From assembly GCA_029255685.2 (NCBI GenBank), contig CM055313.2, forward strand, positions 39,760,079-39,824,078: a stretch of 64,000 bases of DNA. Direction: 5' to 3'. A program made the translations under genes and the position numbers. The notes under the pieces are model-generated. The model made no database searches. It was not told the origin of the DNA and saw only the letters and a program-made list of their open reading frames with translations. This DNA comes from Silene conica (lineage: Eukaryota > Streptophyta > Magnoliopsida > Caryophyllales > Caryophyllaceae). Of this stretch, positions 10,213-21,540 are shown piece by piece. The number at the start of each line of letters is the position of its first letter. Position 1 is the first letter of the stretch.

Positions 10213-10540
10213 CGAGTTGGGCTGTCACACTTTGCACGCATCTCGAGGTCCCCAAAAAGATTTTAGAACCCGTTTCGATAACTGCAACTCATACCCGACG
10301 CTTAACAAACCTCATAAAAATATAAAACACCTTATTCGATAAATTAATTATCGAATACAATGTTCAAATACTATCCTTACGTGCCAAAACAAATATTAAA
10401 ATAACAATATAAAATTATTAGCATTTATGTAAAATATATACAAAAATTAGAATTTAAATACCTTTACGACGTAAATAATAAAACCAATATAGATGAGAAA
10501 TAATTAGAAAATAAGAAATATATTTAGTTATAGATATATT
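10091..10540 (-). mobile_element. Chromovirus-like gypsy LTR, part 1 (interior side)
   Basis: AT-rich sequence that continues at 19531-19741 once copia A is removed. On the minus strand the joined LTR starts with TGTAATACCCCG at 19741 and runs towards 10091, where it is truncated at the mitochondrial-type block. A TATA-like element (tataaaac, minus) near 10150 fits a promoter region. No coding capacity. Confidence 0.6.
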
Positions 10541-11853
10541 TGTTGGGAACTAAGGTTCCTTATTTTATACTCATATCTAATGTGAGTTTTGTTTCTTTAA
10601 GTTTAGTCATAAAAACTTAAATGGATCTTATGCATTCATGATGATATCATAAGATGTGATAGTCCTTACATTGGTTTTAGAAGGTTTATACTCAATAATC
10701 ACCTAATATTTGAGTCTTCAAATAACCGAAATACCCTTAAAAGATCTAACAAAAATCGTCTCCAAAAGATACGTATCAAGGACCCGATCTCAAAGTAATA
10801 CTAATTTTGTTACTAGGAAATTAGTATAAGTATACTAGAAATAATAATAATATTACTCTTAATATTATTAGTATGGAAATAATTAATTTTACTAGAAAAC
10901 TTATTTTCTTAGAAAAATGTAGGGAGAATGAATGAAGTTGTAATATGTGGATGAACAAGCATCAACAACAACTAGTAACAAGTGCACTTGTGGTGGTGGA
11001 TAGTGTGGTATTTATAGAGCAACAATGCTCACATGAGAGGGCACATGGCCGGTCATGTCAAGCCTTCATGGCCTATGCATGCTCTCTAACTCTCTTACAC
11101 AAAGGCTCAAATATGCCTTACACATATGCTTTGTGTATCTTACACACCATCACCTTACTCACTTACACACACTATCACTTGCTAATTTATACACACAATT
11201 CACCCACATACATACATTATCACGACTGAAAATGGGTCTTATTATGGACCCATTTTATCTTTGTCAATTGTGTTAATTTGTAACATGTCACATATGTTCC
11301 ATAACACATGACCCAATTTGTTAATTGTGCAATTTTAACTATTAAAATTCATAATTTACAAATTTATTACATTTAAATAATTACACTAATAATTTCGAAA
11401 TTATTATTGTATAAAAATGTAATGTCATAATTTAATTACAACTCTTTGTAATTTTATGATCAACCGTGTTCATTCTCAATTTAATCGTTTCCCAAACGAA
11501 TAAATAAAAACCGAGTAATAAAACAATTTTCTTACTTTGACTATTATTATTATAATCCCATTATAAAATATTCGTCATATAAAATTATTTCCAAATTTCC
11601 AGTTATTAATTAATTCGTATCCAATACAATATTAATTAATTTATTCCATTGAGACGGAATTCCCTAAAGATATGACCTTAAGGGATCAACTGATCACCAC
11701 CATCATATGACGATAATGTCAAACTCTAGACAACCAATCATTATAGGTAAATGTTGATCAGTTGACTTTAAAAGAGTAACACTCCAGTTGTGTTTCATTC
11801 AGATGAGTTTTAATTATGTCAACACACTATTGTCGAGGACACTTCCTCCAACA
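10541..11853 (-). repeat. Copia A 3' LTR
   Basis: 1313 bp. It begins TGTTGGGAACTAAGG and ends CTTCCTCCAACA on the plus strand, so it is bounded by TG...CA. Near its right end it carries the inverted repeat tcaactgatca (11686-11696) / tgatcagttga (11755-11765). Small frames inside (10945-11276) recur in the other LTR and are not genes. Confidence 0.92.
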
Positions 11854-11864
11854 ATCTCCCACTT
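11854..11864 (-). promoter_or_regulatory. Copia A polypurine tract
   Basis: On the minus strand AAGTGGGAGAT lies directly against the 3' LTR, the usual Ty1/copia plus-strand primer site. It fixes the orientation of the element. Confidence 0.85.
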
Positions 11865-12699
11865 ATCCGAGACAAGTGTGTGTCACCAATTCTCTTGCCC
11901 TATTACTATCTCCCACTCAATGCATGGCGTCCTCTCAGGTAGTGCCGGCAATTGATTAAAATCTAGAGTGGTTTATCTCGATCTGGAGTTATAACTACTG
12001 ACCGGAATTATCTACCATAGATACCTTCCGAGCGTGGCCACGCATTTCTAGTTATTATTCTCCTCGAGTGGCCTAGAGATATTGCTCAACCCTGACAAGG
12101 GGTGGACAATTCCTAATCGACCTATTCATTCCGGCTGGCCATAGTCCATCATAACCCAAAATATGTCCTTATAAACCTCAGTTACGAAGGTGTTAGGACA
12201 TAAATCAAAGTCAATCTGAAAACTATGCCACCTCAGAGAACGGTCCTTAGTCCAAGAACTGACTCATGTGAAACACGATAGATACTCCCGCCACGACCAG
12301 GCAGTCTTTTAACAAGAGTACGCTAGAGCTCTATCTGCGGTCATTAGCCCGGCAAATGTATCTTAACATGTCTATGCCTAGGTGATCGACTAGTCATCCC
12401 GCATGACTCTATGACAATTAAACTCGCCATCAATCGCATCACACATCTGGTTGCATTGAGACGTCACCTCACTTAAGCAACCAGGGGCGAGGTCATGATA
12501 ATTCAATTCACTTGAATGGGGTTCAATATGGTCATACCATACCATTTGAATATGACATGGCCTGGGGTGAGTTATAAATATCTCAAATAATGAATGCATT
12601 ATCACATATGTAAAATTGATGCCATATCAATTACTACATAATCTATAATTCATACTTGTATAGTATTACATCTCAACTTAATTGAAATGACATGATTTA

Positions 12700-14600
12700 T
12701 CATGTTAAGCCTATAAGAAGGCCTTTGGTTAGTAAGCCTTAACAACTTTTGTGCTTCACATAACCTTACTATAATTTCCTTTGGTTATGCATAATCTCAT
12801 TATGCTAACCTTACGAGTAAGTGTCTTGATCCATATCTAGACACAAGCTTTCTAACAATAGAATAGCTCCCACTGTTTTCACAGTGTATGAGAGACTCTT
12901 CCCTCCATTATATCTCATAGATATAAGTGTACTCATATTTGTTGAATACCTTCATTGTTCTACTGTCTAGAATAATTCTAACAGATTTCTTCCTTTATGA
13001 TTGTAGTCAAAATGGTTCTCTAACCATCCATATGTGTTTTGAACATGGTATTGTGCAACTCTTTGCACATTAAACCAATGAAATATCCAAACATTTAGCT
13101 TCATCCTTTTAGTACTTATTCAGTAGTGTTTGATGAACTATATGGCTACACATAGAGATTTCTCTCCAAATTCGATTTGTAACATTTCGTCATACTCCAA
13201 GTATACGAAGTTTGATAATGGTAATACATCTTAGCGTAAAGAATTGATCCTGCAGCGGAAGCATGTGGATTCAATTTCTATAGTTCAAAACATTTGAACT
13301 TACCCTTATTCTTATCGACATAAGAATATGTACTTATATGCTAATATCCATTAATAGGATATCCTAGTGATGTATTTATTCCTTTTACAAGTCTTTATCA
13401 TTCATAATGATCTTTATCATTTATAATGTCTAACATGTCACATTCATATAAGACTAGAGACTTAACTTTACTCCCACTAAACTTCATGTATAAACATAAC
13501 TTCTTGACTTTCAAGAAAATGTTTATCACATGATCAAAATAAAGAATTCAACCTTTTGACATTTCCCTTTTAGGATAGTTGCGATTTCGCAAAGCTCATA
13601 CTCGATGACTTTTAAAATCCAACATGTCTAAATATTTGAACTCGAAGCCATGTTATTGCGTGGAAAACTCTTTGCCACCAATTTATCTAATTCAACTCTT
13701 GTCATCCTTTCTTAGGATAGTTGTGATTTTCAAAAATCATCGTAGATGATTTTAAAATCCAACAACATTATTTGATCCGATTTTAATATAGATCCGTTGT
13801 TGCGTGCGAAACCCTTTCCACCAATCAACTGAGCTATTTCGGATTCAGGTAGAGTCGAAACTAAATAAAGCATTTATACAAGTTACAAGTTCGTTGCACT
13901 AAGAAGGTAACATTACACTCGCCTACTTAATTTTCAAATCACAATTTCCACTTATCTCAACTAGGAAGAACATTTTCCTATTGCATCATACTGAAATTGT
14001 GGCCTTATAATAATTCTCCCACTCTGTCTAAAAGAAACAATCCTCCTTTCTTTATAGACAGCATCATGTGCCACAAACCTTTTGTTCTCATTATCATATA
14101 GGAAAAATATGTCATTGGAAATAGGCTACAACTTAGGCACCTTGCCTATTCATATCTCATATGACTTGTATGCCCATGCTTTATAACATAGCGGAAATAT
14201 AAATGCTCGACAAAATCGGAATAGAAAGTAACTCCCACTCAATTGTAAAGATTTAATCATATCTCATATGATTCAATATTACTTTTTCGCGCATTTTATG
14301 AACGTGCTCACGAAAGTAAACTTGTGATACTTTATCACAATCTATTTGGTGTAAATTACTAGGCTTAATTAGATCCTTATCTAATTCCAAGAACATCTTC
14401 TTGAGCCAATGCACAACATTCTCAACGTGAATTTCTTGTGCGTTAATTTTCTCAATCGAAGAATTAAAATATCTTTCAAGATTTGAAATTTCACTCACCT
14501 ACACACCTTAAAGTGTTTATAGGGTGAATGACTTGCTTTGAATGCAAGATTCGCGTAACCCATGAGATTCCTAACCTCAAATGCAACTTTCAATCGAGAA
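12700..14600 (-). pseudogene. Copia A decayed pol (integrase-to-RT side)
   Basis: No long ORF survives, but short stretches align with the better-preserved copia C. The words around 12865 (gctcccactgttttcacagt) parallel copia C near 57880. The ctcccactctgtcta...agacagc segment near 14018 parallels copia C near 59438. Stops and indels are dense throughout. Copia B holds the same decayed stretch at 36170-37860, so the decay predates the split of the two copies. Confidence 0.55.
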
Positions 14601-17600
14601 ATGATGAAAAAATTTGGGGCACCAACTAGAGTTTTTAGGGTACATATGACATTTCCACCTTAGTTTTGGAATATAATTACCTTGATTCGTATGGCCTAAC
14701 CATGAACCAATTCGTGGTAACATTGAGTACAACATTTGTTTCAATTGCGTAATGGTAAAACTTTTACCTTTTATGCAAAACTCAAATTATATTTAGATGA
14801 TGTACATAATAACTATTATTTGTGTATTACTCTAAATCCAAAACTTTGTCAAGCACAATATAACATGTATATGTCTTACGGATGAATTGGAAACTACCTT
14901 AGTTCCATTCATGTTTATTCTTGGCAAATCGTCATACGATCTTCTTCATGTTAGGACGATAGGATTCACAAGAACCCTCGGATTGTGTTATTAGCACATC
15001 CTCCTCTAAATACCCATTTAGAATAGTAGGTCTTGTCATTCTTTTACCATAGTTCAATCATATGAAAATGGAATTTCGAACGTGAATCACCAATTTGCAC
15101 TCAAATGCAAACAATGTAGAATGAAAACTTAATGTCATAAGTATTACCTAAGAAATATGTTGGAGTCATACTTCCAACATCCTTAGACTTTACAATTTGG
15201 AGTAGTTTCTAACTTCGTGTCTTACACGATTTTCTCTCAACCTCGTTCTCTTCTTAACTACTTAAGAAAGATTCGGTCTTCTCATAGCTCCCACTTACTT
15301 CAAGAATTATTACTTGAAGAAGACCTTTTCTTCAATTAATTCCAAATTAATTTCTCATACGAGTTAATGTCTATGAAGTGACGTGGTATTGGTTAGAATG
15401 ATTTTCTCAAATCAATTTACCAATTTATAAGTTATTAAATTGAGCAATAAGACTTTAGAACCATGTATGAATAGAAGATTTAATCAACACTTTTTGACTA
15501 AAATCACTTCTATTTAAGTTTCTTTATAAGAAATCATAATGGTTTAATAGGAATTTTAAGATGTTAATCTTATGTTTGCATAGGACCTTCCTATCAAATT
15601 CCATGGAATAGAATAATTCCTACGGACCTTGTTCATAACCAAAGACACGGTTTTAAGTGAGGAGAAAGAGATTCTATTTGTCGATATAGCATAAGATGTT
15701 TAGCGGAGATATTGGTTACAATCGAATGATATTATATAGGAGTAAAAATGAACAATTATAAAACAACAAATTAAGGAAAAACAAACATTCATCATTTTGA
15801 TTCAACTTGTAAATATTTTAACAAGTTAAAGCATCTATAAAATGACCTCTATCCAATTTTATAAATGATTCCAAGACCCAAACCCATACCAGCGAAATCG
15901 TGAACCACTGGAACTCCGACCCAACAATATGGTTTGGTGGGTTAAAATAAACCGGTTCTACCATAGAACTCTTGGTTGATGACAAATCATTATTTATTCA
16001 TCTTAGCCCGGAACACATTGACCACTGGTCCTCTACACTTCCGTTGAGTACAAACCAAATTTCAATTGCATCGAGATGCGATCCGCCCACTGGACTGAAT
16101 CCACCTCATTGCCCCACTTATCCTACGTAATGGGGTTCGTACTGCCCACTGGACTAGCACCACCCCACGAAATAGAAGCTCATGGGTTCTACTATTTGGT
16201 AAGGCTAATTCTCAATTGTTTTTGTTTAATATAGAGGTCTTGTCAATTTATTATCTATCTCCTTTTAGCAAATTAAATCAGTGAACTTGATAATTATAAT
16301 TGACACGGTCGTATTTAACGATGTAAACTAGTATGCATGTTTATGGCGATTTGGCTATGCATGCAAACATATTAAAAGTACAAAAATAAAAGCAATAAAG
16401 CAATAAAATCCTAGTATGGCCTTCCTAGTAATAGTAAAACTAATTAACTATTACGAATTCGGAAACCAACTCCATGGTCCCTTGAACTTCATTGGCACGC
16501 CATCCAAGAAAACACCGTCTTGTCGGAACTCCTTTCCGTATGGCACCGTCTTTCGGAATTACAATAAAATAATACAACTACTCTATTGTAAAACTGAAAA
16601 ATTAAATTTAAATTACAAACCCGTGATACGAGATCACATAAATTACAACCGAATCAATATTCCCTTTCATTACGGGTAATATTGATTAAAACTAAGGCCA
16701 TACTAAGAAAATTACATAATTCCAAATTATATAAATAACATTCAAAATATGACATTCATATTAAATAAAATGCAATAATAAAATATGTATGCACATGCTC
16801 AATTTTTAATGCCAAATCGCCTTATGGGAGCAAATATCTCATATTTGTTTACGGTTTTTACGGATATGCGCGATTTTAACTATTAAAATCATCAAAATTA
16901 CATAAATCTAATTTATGTCCAAGTTAATCATCCTAACTTACTTTAGGAATCAATGTTTAGTCTCTACTAACATTTGATCATGATATAACTTGATTTTGCA
17001 TTATTGTTCATAAATTACTTGTATGTTCGGGAAAAATAAACAAATTACGGCCAAATGAGTCAATAAAATTCAAAATTTAAAATTCAAAAATTTTAAACTT
17101 TCTGGAAATTTTCTAAAAATTCAGAAATTAATAAAATGGTCTTATGCAAATATATATGGTTTATTTGTTAAATAAATCGTATAAAAGCCGTTTCTATGGC
17201 TAAAAATTCGATTTAAATTATAAAAACTTGTAATAAATTGCTATAAATTTTTAGTCATCCTAAAATACAAATTAGAATCTGAAAAAGACCAAAAATTACA
17301 GACCATACTCGAAAATTTTATATTCGACTCATAAATCATGATTATTAGCTAATTAACTCATTAAAATTAATAATCATAAAAACAGAAACTTTTTGATATC
17401 CAACTTTTAGATCTGATGTTCCTATTATATAAGACATCCAAGGGTAAAATTTTATGCCATAATATTAAGATTAACTATTTTTAACACAATAAGTCTCTAT
17501 TTATCCGATTTTAACTATTAAAATCATAAATCATGCATCACTTGAGAATAAATTCCCAAAATTTATGTACATTCTGTAAATATTGCATGTGACATTGTGT

Positions 17601-18196
17601 AAAATGTTTATGGCAAAATTCTAACTATAACTATTAAAGTCGAATTTGAGTCACTATTAATACGATTTTTACTATAAAAATCATTAATCATGCAAAATAA
17701 ATCCAATAAATCCGAAAATTTATACAGGTATTTTATATATTGCATGTGACTTCTCATAAAATTTTTAAGGTCAAATTCGAAATATAACCTTCTATACCCA
17801 TTTTAACTCATATTATGACTATTTATCTCATAAAATTCATAATCCATGCATAATAACTCCATTTGTTACAAAAATTTAAATACAATATATAAAATATGCA
17901 TGTGAGAACATATCAAAAAATCTCGGCCAGAAACGATTTTAAACTATTTTTCCCATTAATTGTTTGTTTAAACCGATTTAAACTACAAAGAATACAAATA
18001 AATATAAAAATGAACAATAAAATCCATAAAATTATTTTTATGTCCTAAAACCATTTTAGAATCAGAAACTTCAACATGCAAAATAATTTTGTGATTTATC
18101 ATAATAAACACAAAATTTTCGAAAAATTCGAAATATGTATGTTAATCCGTTTTTAACATAATACATGAATCCGATCATGCATGCAACAACCGTAAT
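14600..18196 (-). other. Copia A non-coding leader and decayed 5' interior
   Basis: AT-rich non-coding DNA between the pol remnant and the primer-binding site. Two blocks resemble the leader of copia C: about 15880-16230 (gacccaaaccca ... ggtaaggcta) and about 16460-16560 (ggaaaccaactcc ... aactcctttcc). Both also occur in copia B. No gag could be identified. Confidence 0.6.
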
Positions 18197-18210
18197 GCTC
18201 TGATACCACT
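18197..18210 (-). promoter_or_regulatory. Copia A primer-binding site
   Basis: Minus strand GTGGTATCAGAGC sits beside the 5' LTR and matches the initiator-Met-tRNA-type primer-binding site (TGGTATCAGAGC) of plant copia elements. Confidence 0.88.
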
Positions 18211-19525
18211 TGTTGGGAACTAAGGTTCCTTATTTTATACTCATATCTAATGTGAGTTTTGTTTCTTTTTAAGTTTAGTCATAAAAACTTAAATGGATCT
18301 TATGCATGCATGATGATATCATAAGATGTGATAGTCCTTACATTGGTTTTAGAAGGTTTATACTCAATAATCACCTATTATTTGAGTCTTCAAATAACCG
18401 AAATACCCTTAAACGATCTAACAAAAATCGTCTCCAAAAGATACGTATCAAGAACCCGATCTCAAACTAATACTAATTTTGTTACTAGAAAATTAGTATA
18501 AGTATACTAGAAATAATAATAATATTACTCTTAATATTATTAGTATGGAAATAATTAATTTTACTAGAAAACTTATTTTCTTAGAAAAATGTAGGGAGAA
18601 TGAATGAAGTTGTAGTATGTGGATGAACAAGCATCAGCAACAACTAGTAACAAGTGCACTTGTGGTGGTAGATAGTGTGGTATTTATAGAGCAACAATGC
18701 TCACATGAGAGGGCACATGGCCGGTCATGTCAAGCCTTCATGGCCTATGCATGCTCTCTAACTCTCTTACACAAAGGCTCAAATATGCCTTACACATATG
18801 CTTTGTGTATCTTACACACCATCACCTTACTCACTTACACACACTATCACTTGCTAATTTATACACACAATCCACACACATACATACATTATCACGGCTG
18901 AAAATGGGTCTTATTATGGACCCATTTTATCTTGGTCAATTGTGTTAATTTGTAACATGTCACATATGTTCCATAACACATGACCCAATTTGTTAATTGT
19001 GCAATTTTAACTATTAAAATTCATAATTTACAAATTTATTACATTTAAATAATTAAACTAATAATTTCGAAATTATTATTGTATAAAAATGTAATGTCAT
19101 AATTTAATTACAACTCTTTGTAATTTTATGATCAACCGTGTTCATTCTCAATTTAATCGTTTCCCAAACGAATAAATAAAAACCGAGTAATAAAACAATT
19201 TTATTACTTTGACTATTATTATTATAATCCCATTATAAAATATTCGTCATATAAAATTATTTCCAAATTTCCAGTTATTAATTAATTCGTATCCAATACA
19301 ATATTAATTAATTTATTCCATTGAGACGGAATTCCCTAAAGATATGACCTTAAGGGATCAACTGATCACCACCATCATATGACGATAATGTCAAACTCTA
19401 GACAGCCAATCATTATTGGTAAATGTTGATCAGTTGACTTTAAAAGAGTAACACTCCAGTTGTGTTTCATTCAGATGATTTTTAGTTATGTCAACACACT
19501 ATTGTCGAGGACACTTCCTCCAACA
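18211..19525 (-). repeat. Copia A 5' LTR
   Basis: 1315 bp and nearly identical to 10541-11853. Differences include a 2-bp T-run indel and about 20 substitutions. The inverted repeat tcaactgatca/tgatcagttga is intact here as well. Confidence 0.92.
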
Positions 19526-19530
19526 ATATT

Positions 19531-19890
19531 ATCAAAATTAAAGGAAATACGAACGGAAGTCATTTTATGAAATAATTATCAAATACAAAAAAAATCATTA
19601 TGAAACACAAAATAATCGTATGAATACGATTTATAAAATAATAAAAGTTTACGTAAAATACTTTATAAACATTTATTCGAAATACTCGTATAAAATATGG
19701 TTTGACTGCCGTTGACCGAGGCTAAAATACGGGGTATTACAGTCTTCCCTCCTTGAAATGAACTTCGTCCCGAAGTTCGCCACCCCATAACGATAACAAA
19801 ACACCCTCCAGCACGAGGCAAACACCAGGTACATATATAAGCTCTAAAAACCGAAGGGTTACAATTTTCTTTTCCGGGGTGACAAGACCC
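19531..19890 (-). mobile_element. Chromovirus-like gypsy LTR part 2 and 3' flank with polypurine tract
   Basis: Minus-strand LTR start TGTAATACCCCG at 19741, preceded on that strand by the polypurine tract aaggagggaagac (19742-19754) and by gaacttcgggacgaagttc. This end structure is typical of Tekay/Del-type chromoviruses. The interior is cut at about 19880, where gypsy I gag-protease sequence begins on the plus strand. This marks a rearrangement breakpoint, and no reading frame of the chromovirus remains. Confidence 0.65.
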
Positions 19891-20999
19891 CTAGGTTTCT
19901 GAAAAGGGCTGCAAATACGGAATCTTCAGCCCCTCCTTTCCCAGAAAGACTCGTACCTTCGAAGGATCAGGTATCTTTTGACAAATTTAAGGATGTGATT
20001 CGTTCATTAAATGTTCAAGTCCCGTTTCTAGAATTAGTCCAACGGGTTCCTTCATATCTTAAATTTATGAGACAACTTTTGTCCAGAAAGAGGTCTCTAG
20101 ATAAGGTTGAGTCGGTGGCCCGCACTGAAGAGTCATCTAGTTTTCTATCACATGTTATTGCCCCTCACAAATTAGAGGACCCTGGTAGTTTTTCTGTCCC
20201 CTACAATATAGGAACCTTCCCAGTAAAGAAGGCATTATGCGATTTAGGTGCTAGTATCAGTGTCCTGCCCCTAAGCGTTGCCTTAAAATTAGGAATGACC
20301 GAATTTAAAATTACCAGCATGACCGTCCAGATGGCAGATCGTACATCTATGGAACCTGTAGGGGTGTTGGAAAACATCCCTGTGCGTATTGACAGGTTTT
20401 TCTTCACAGTTGACTTCGTAGTTTTGGACATCCCAGAGGATGCCCACATACCTATAATACTAGGAAGACCTTTCCTCCACACTCCAGGAGCCATTATAGA
20501 TGTAGGCACTGGGACTTTGACCTTCAAAGTAGGAAAGCATTCTATTATATATGGTCTATCTTATAGGAAGAAGGATGGTATGACCCCTATCACTTGTAAT
20601 GCTATCACTTCTGAAAAGAAGTATGAGGTCATCACTACTTCTCCTACTTTATTACCTACTCCTGTGCCTGTTTTTACACCTCCGCCCCAGATTGGGAGCA
20701 ATATGGAGGACACTTCTATCATGGCTAGTGCAGGAATTGGTTTGGGGAAACCCAAAGTGAAGGAAGTCATGGTCCAGAGAGGAGGAATGGGATGCTTAAG
20801 CTATAAAAAAGATGAAGATCCAGATGTCGCGGATCGGGAAGAGAATAAAAAGAGGAGGCAAGCTCAAGAAGAGAGGTCGTCGCATATGCTTTGCGACGGC
20901 GGGAAGAAGATGTGTTTTGCTACTCAAGCAAACACCGTGGAGACTACGGCATGTCGTCAAAAGCCGTGGTCGGGTATTTTCCGCATCTTTAGCGGATAG
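19880..20999 (+). CDS. Gypsy I Gag C-terminus and aspartic protease (partial polyprotein)
   Basis: The frame is open from upstream of the ATG at 19995 and gives KRAANTESSAPPFPERL, a typical end of Athila/Tat-type Gag. The protease follows. Numbered from 19995, residues 83-87 are the active-site DLGAS and 154-161 the IILGRPFL motif, with KKALCDLGASISVLPLS between. The frame ends at 20999 after a lysine/arginine-rich linker. The element would be a Ty3/gypsy of the Athila/Tat group. RT, RNase H and integrase are absent downstream, so this copy cannot replicate alone. The true 5' end was lost at the rearrangement near 19880. Confidence 0.8.
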
Positions 21000-21243
21000 T
21001 TGTTTCAAATTTCAGTTTTTAAGACAATTTACTTTTGTTGTGTGAGAATTTTTAATTTGGTTTGCTCATAGTTTTTAGAATTCTTTTTCCTTTATGCTTG
21101 CGTAGTTAAGACTGTAGACTTGTTTCTGGAATCTCGCGCATTTGTTGGGCGCATATTTAATGCTTTTTCAGGTTTTACGAAGAACCAAAGATCGCTGGGA
21201 CACAGAGTGGTCGACCGACCAGATACACAAATCGGTCGACCTA
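21000..21243 (+). other. Gypsy I non-coding interior up to the CACTA insertion
   Basis: Non-coding sequence ending in the hairpin module ggtcgaccgacc...cggtcgacc (21209-21241). The CACTA element is inserted next to that arm with the 3-bp duplication CTA (21241-21243 and 32679-32681). Confidence 0.7.
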
Positions 21244-21540
21244 CACTAGTACAAAAACACCCTATTGCGTCAAGTGATTTGCGTCGGTTCTAAAAGAACT
21301 GACGCAAAAGGGGCTTAATTTGGGCGGGAGACCAATTTTTCACTATAGACAAGTTATTTGCGTCAGTTCTTAAAAGGAACTGACGTTTTTGAGTTAGTAA
21401 ATTTGCGTCAGTTTTGCTTTAAACTGATGTATTTAACTAAAAATTCACGTTTGCTTCAGTTGTTTTTCAAAAACGACGTATTTGTCTATAAACTTTTGCT
21501 TCAGTCCCACAATAAAACTGAGGTATATAATATAAAGTAA
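21244..21540. repeat. CACTA left terminus and subterminal repeats
   Basis: Terminal inverted repeat followed by alternating direct and inverted copies of gcgtcagttct, for example gcgtcggttctaaaagaact gacgc, which folds into a hairpin. In En/Spm such arrays are the TNPA binding sites. Confidence 0.85.

Larger units (their letters stand above)
10541..19525 (-). mobile_element. Copia A: complete Ty1/copia element, decayed interior
   Basis: An 8985-bp element with LTRs at both ends (10541-11853 and 18211-19525) and a perfect 5-bp target duplication ATATT (10536-10540 and 19526-19530). It reads on the minus strand: the primer-binding site lies inside the right LTR and the polypurine tract beside the left LTR. 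The LTRs differ at only about 20 sites by eye. Yet the interior has no intact ORF, only shredded pol-like sequence at 12700-14600 and a long non-coding leader. It was therefore probably mobilised in trans after its genes had decayed. Confidence 0.9.

Noticed and set aside
10945..11276. Frames of 94 and 73 codons, repeated at 18617-18948
   Set aside because: They recur because both lie in the copia A LTR. Composition follows a threonine/histidine-rich translation of cacaca-type DNA and there is no family match.
20201..20770. Minus-strand frames of 69-108 codons across the protease
   Set aside because: Shadows of the gypsy I protease frame on the other strand.
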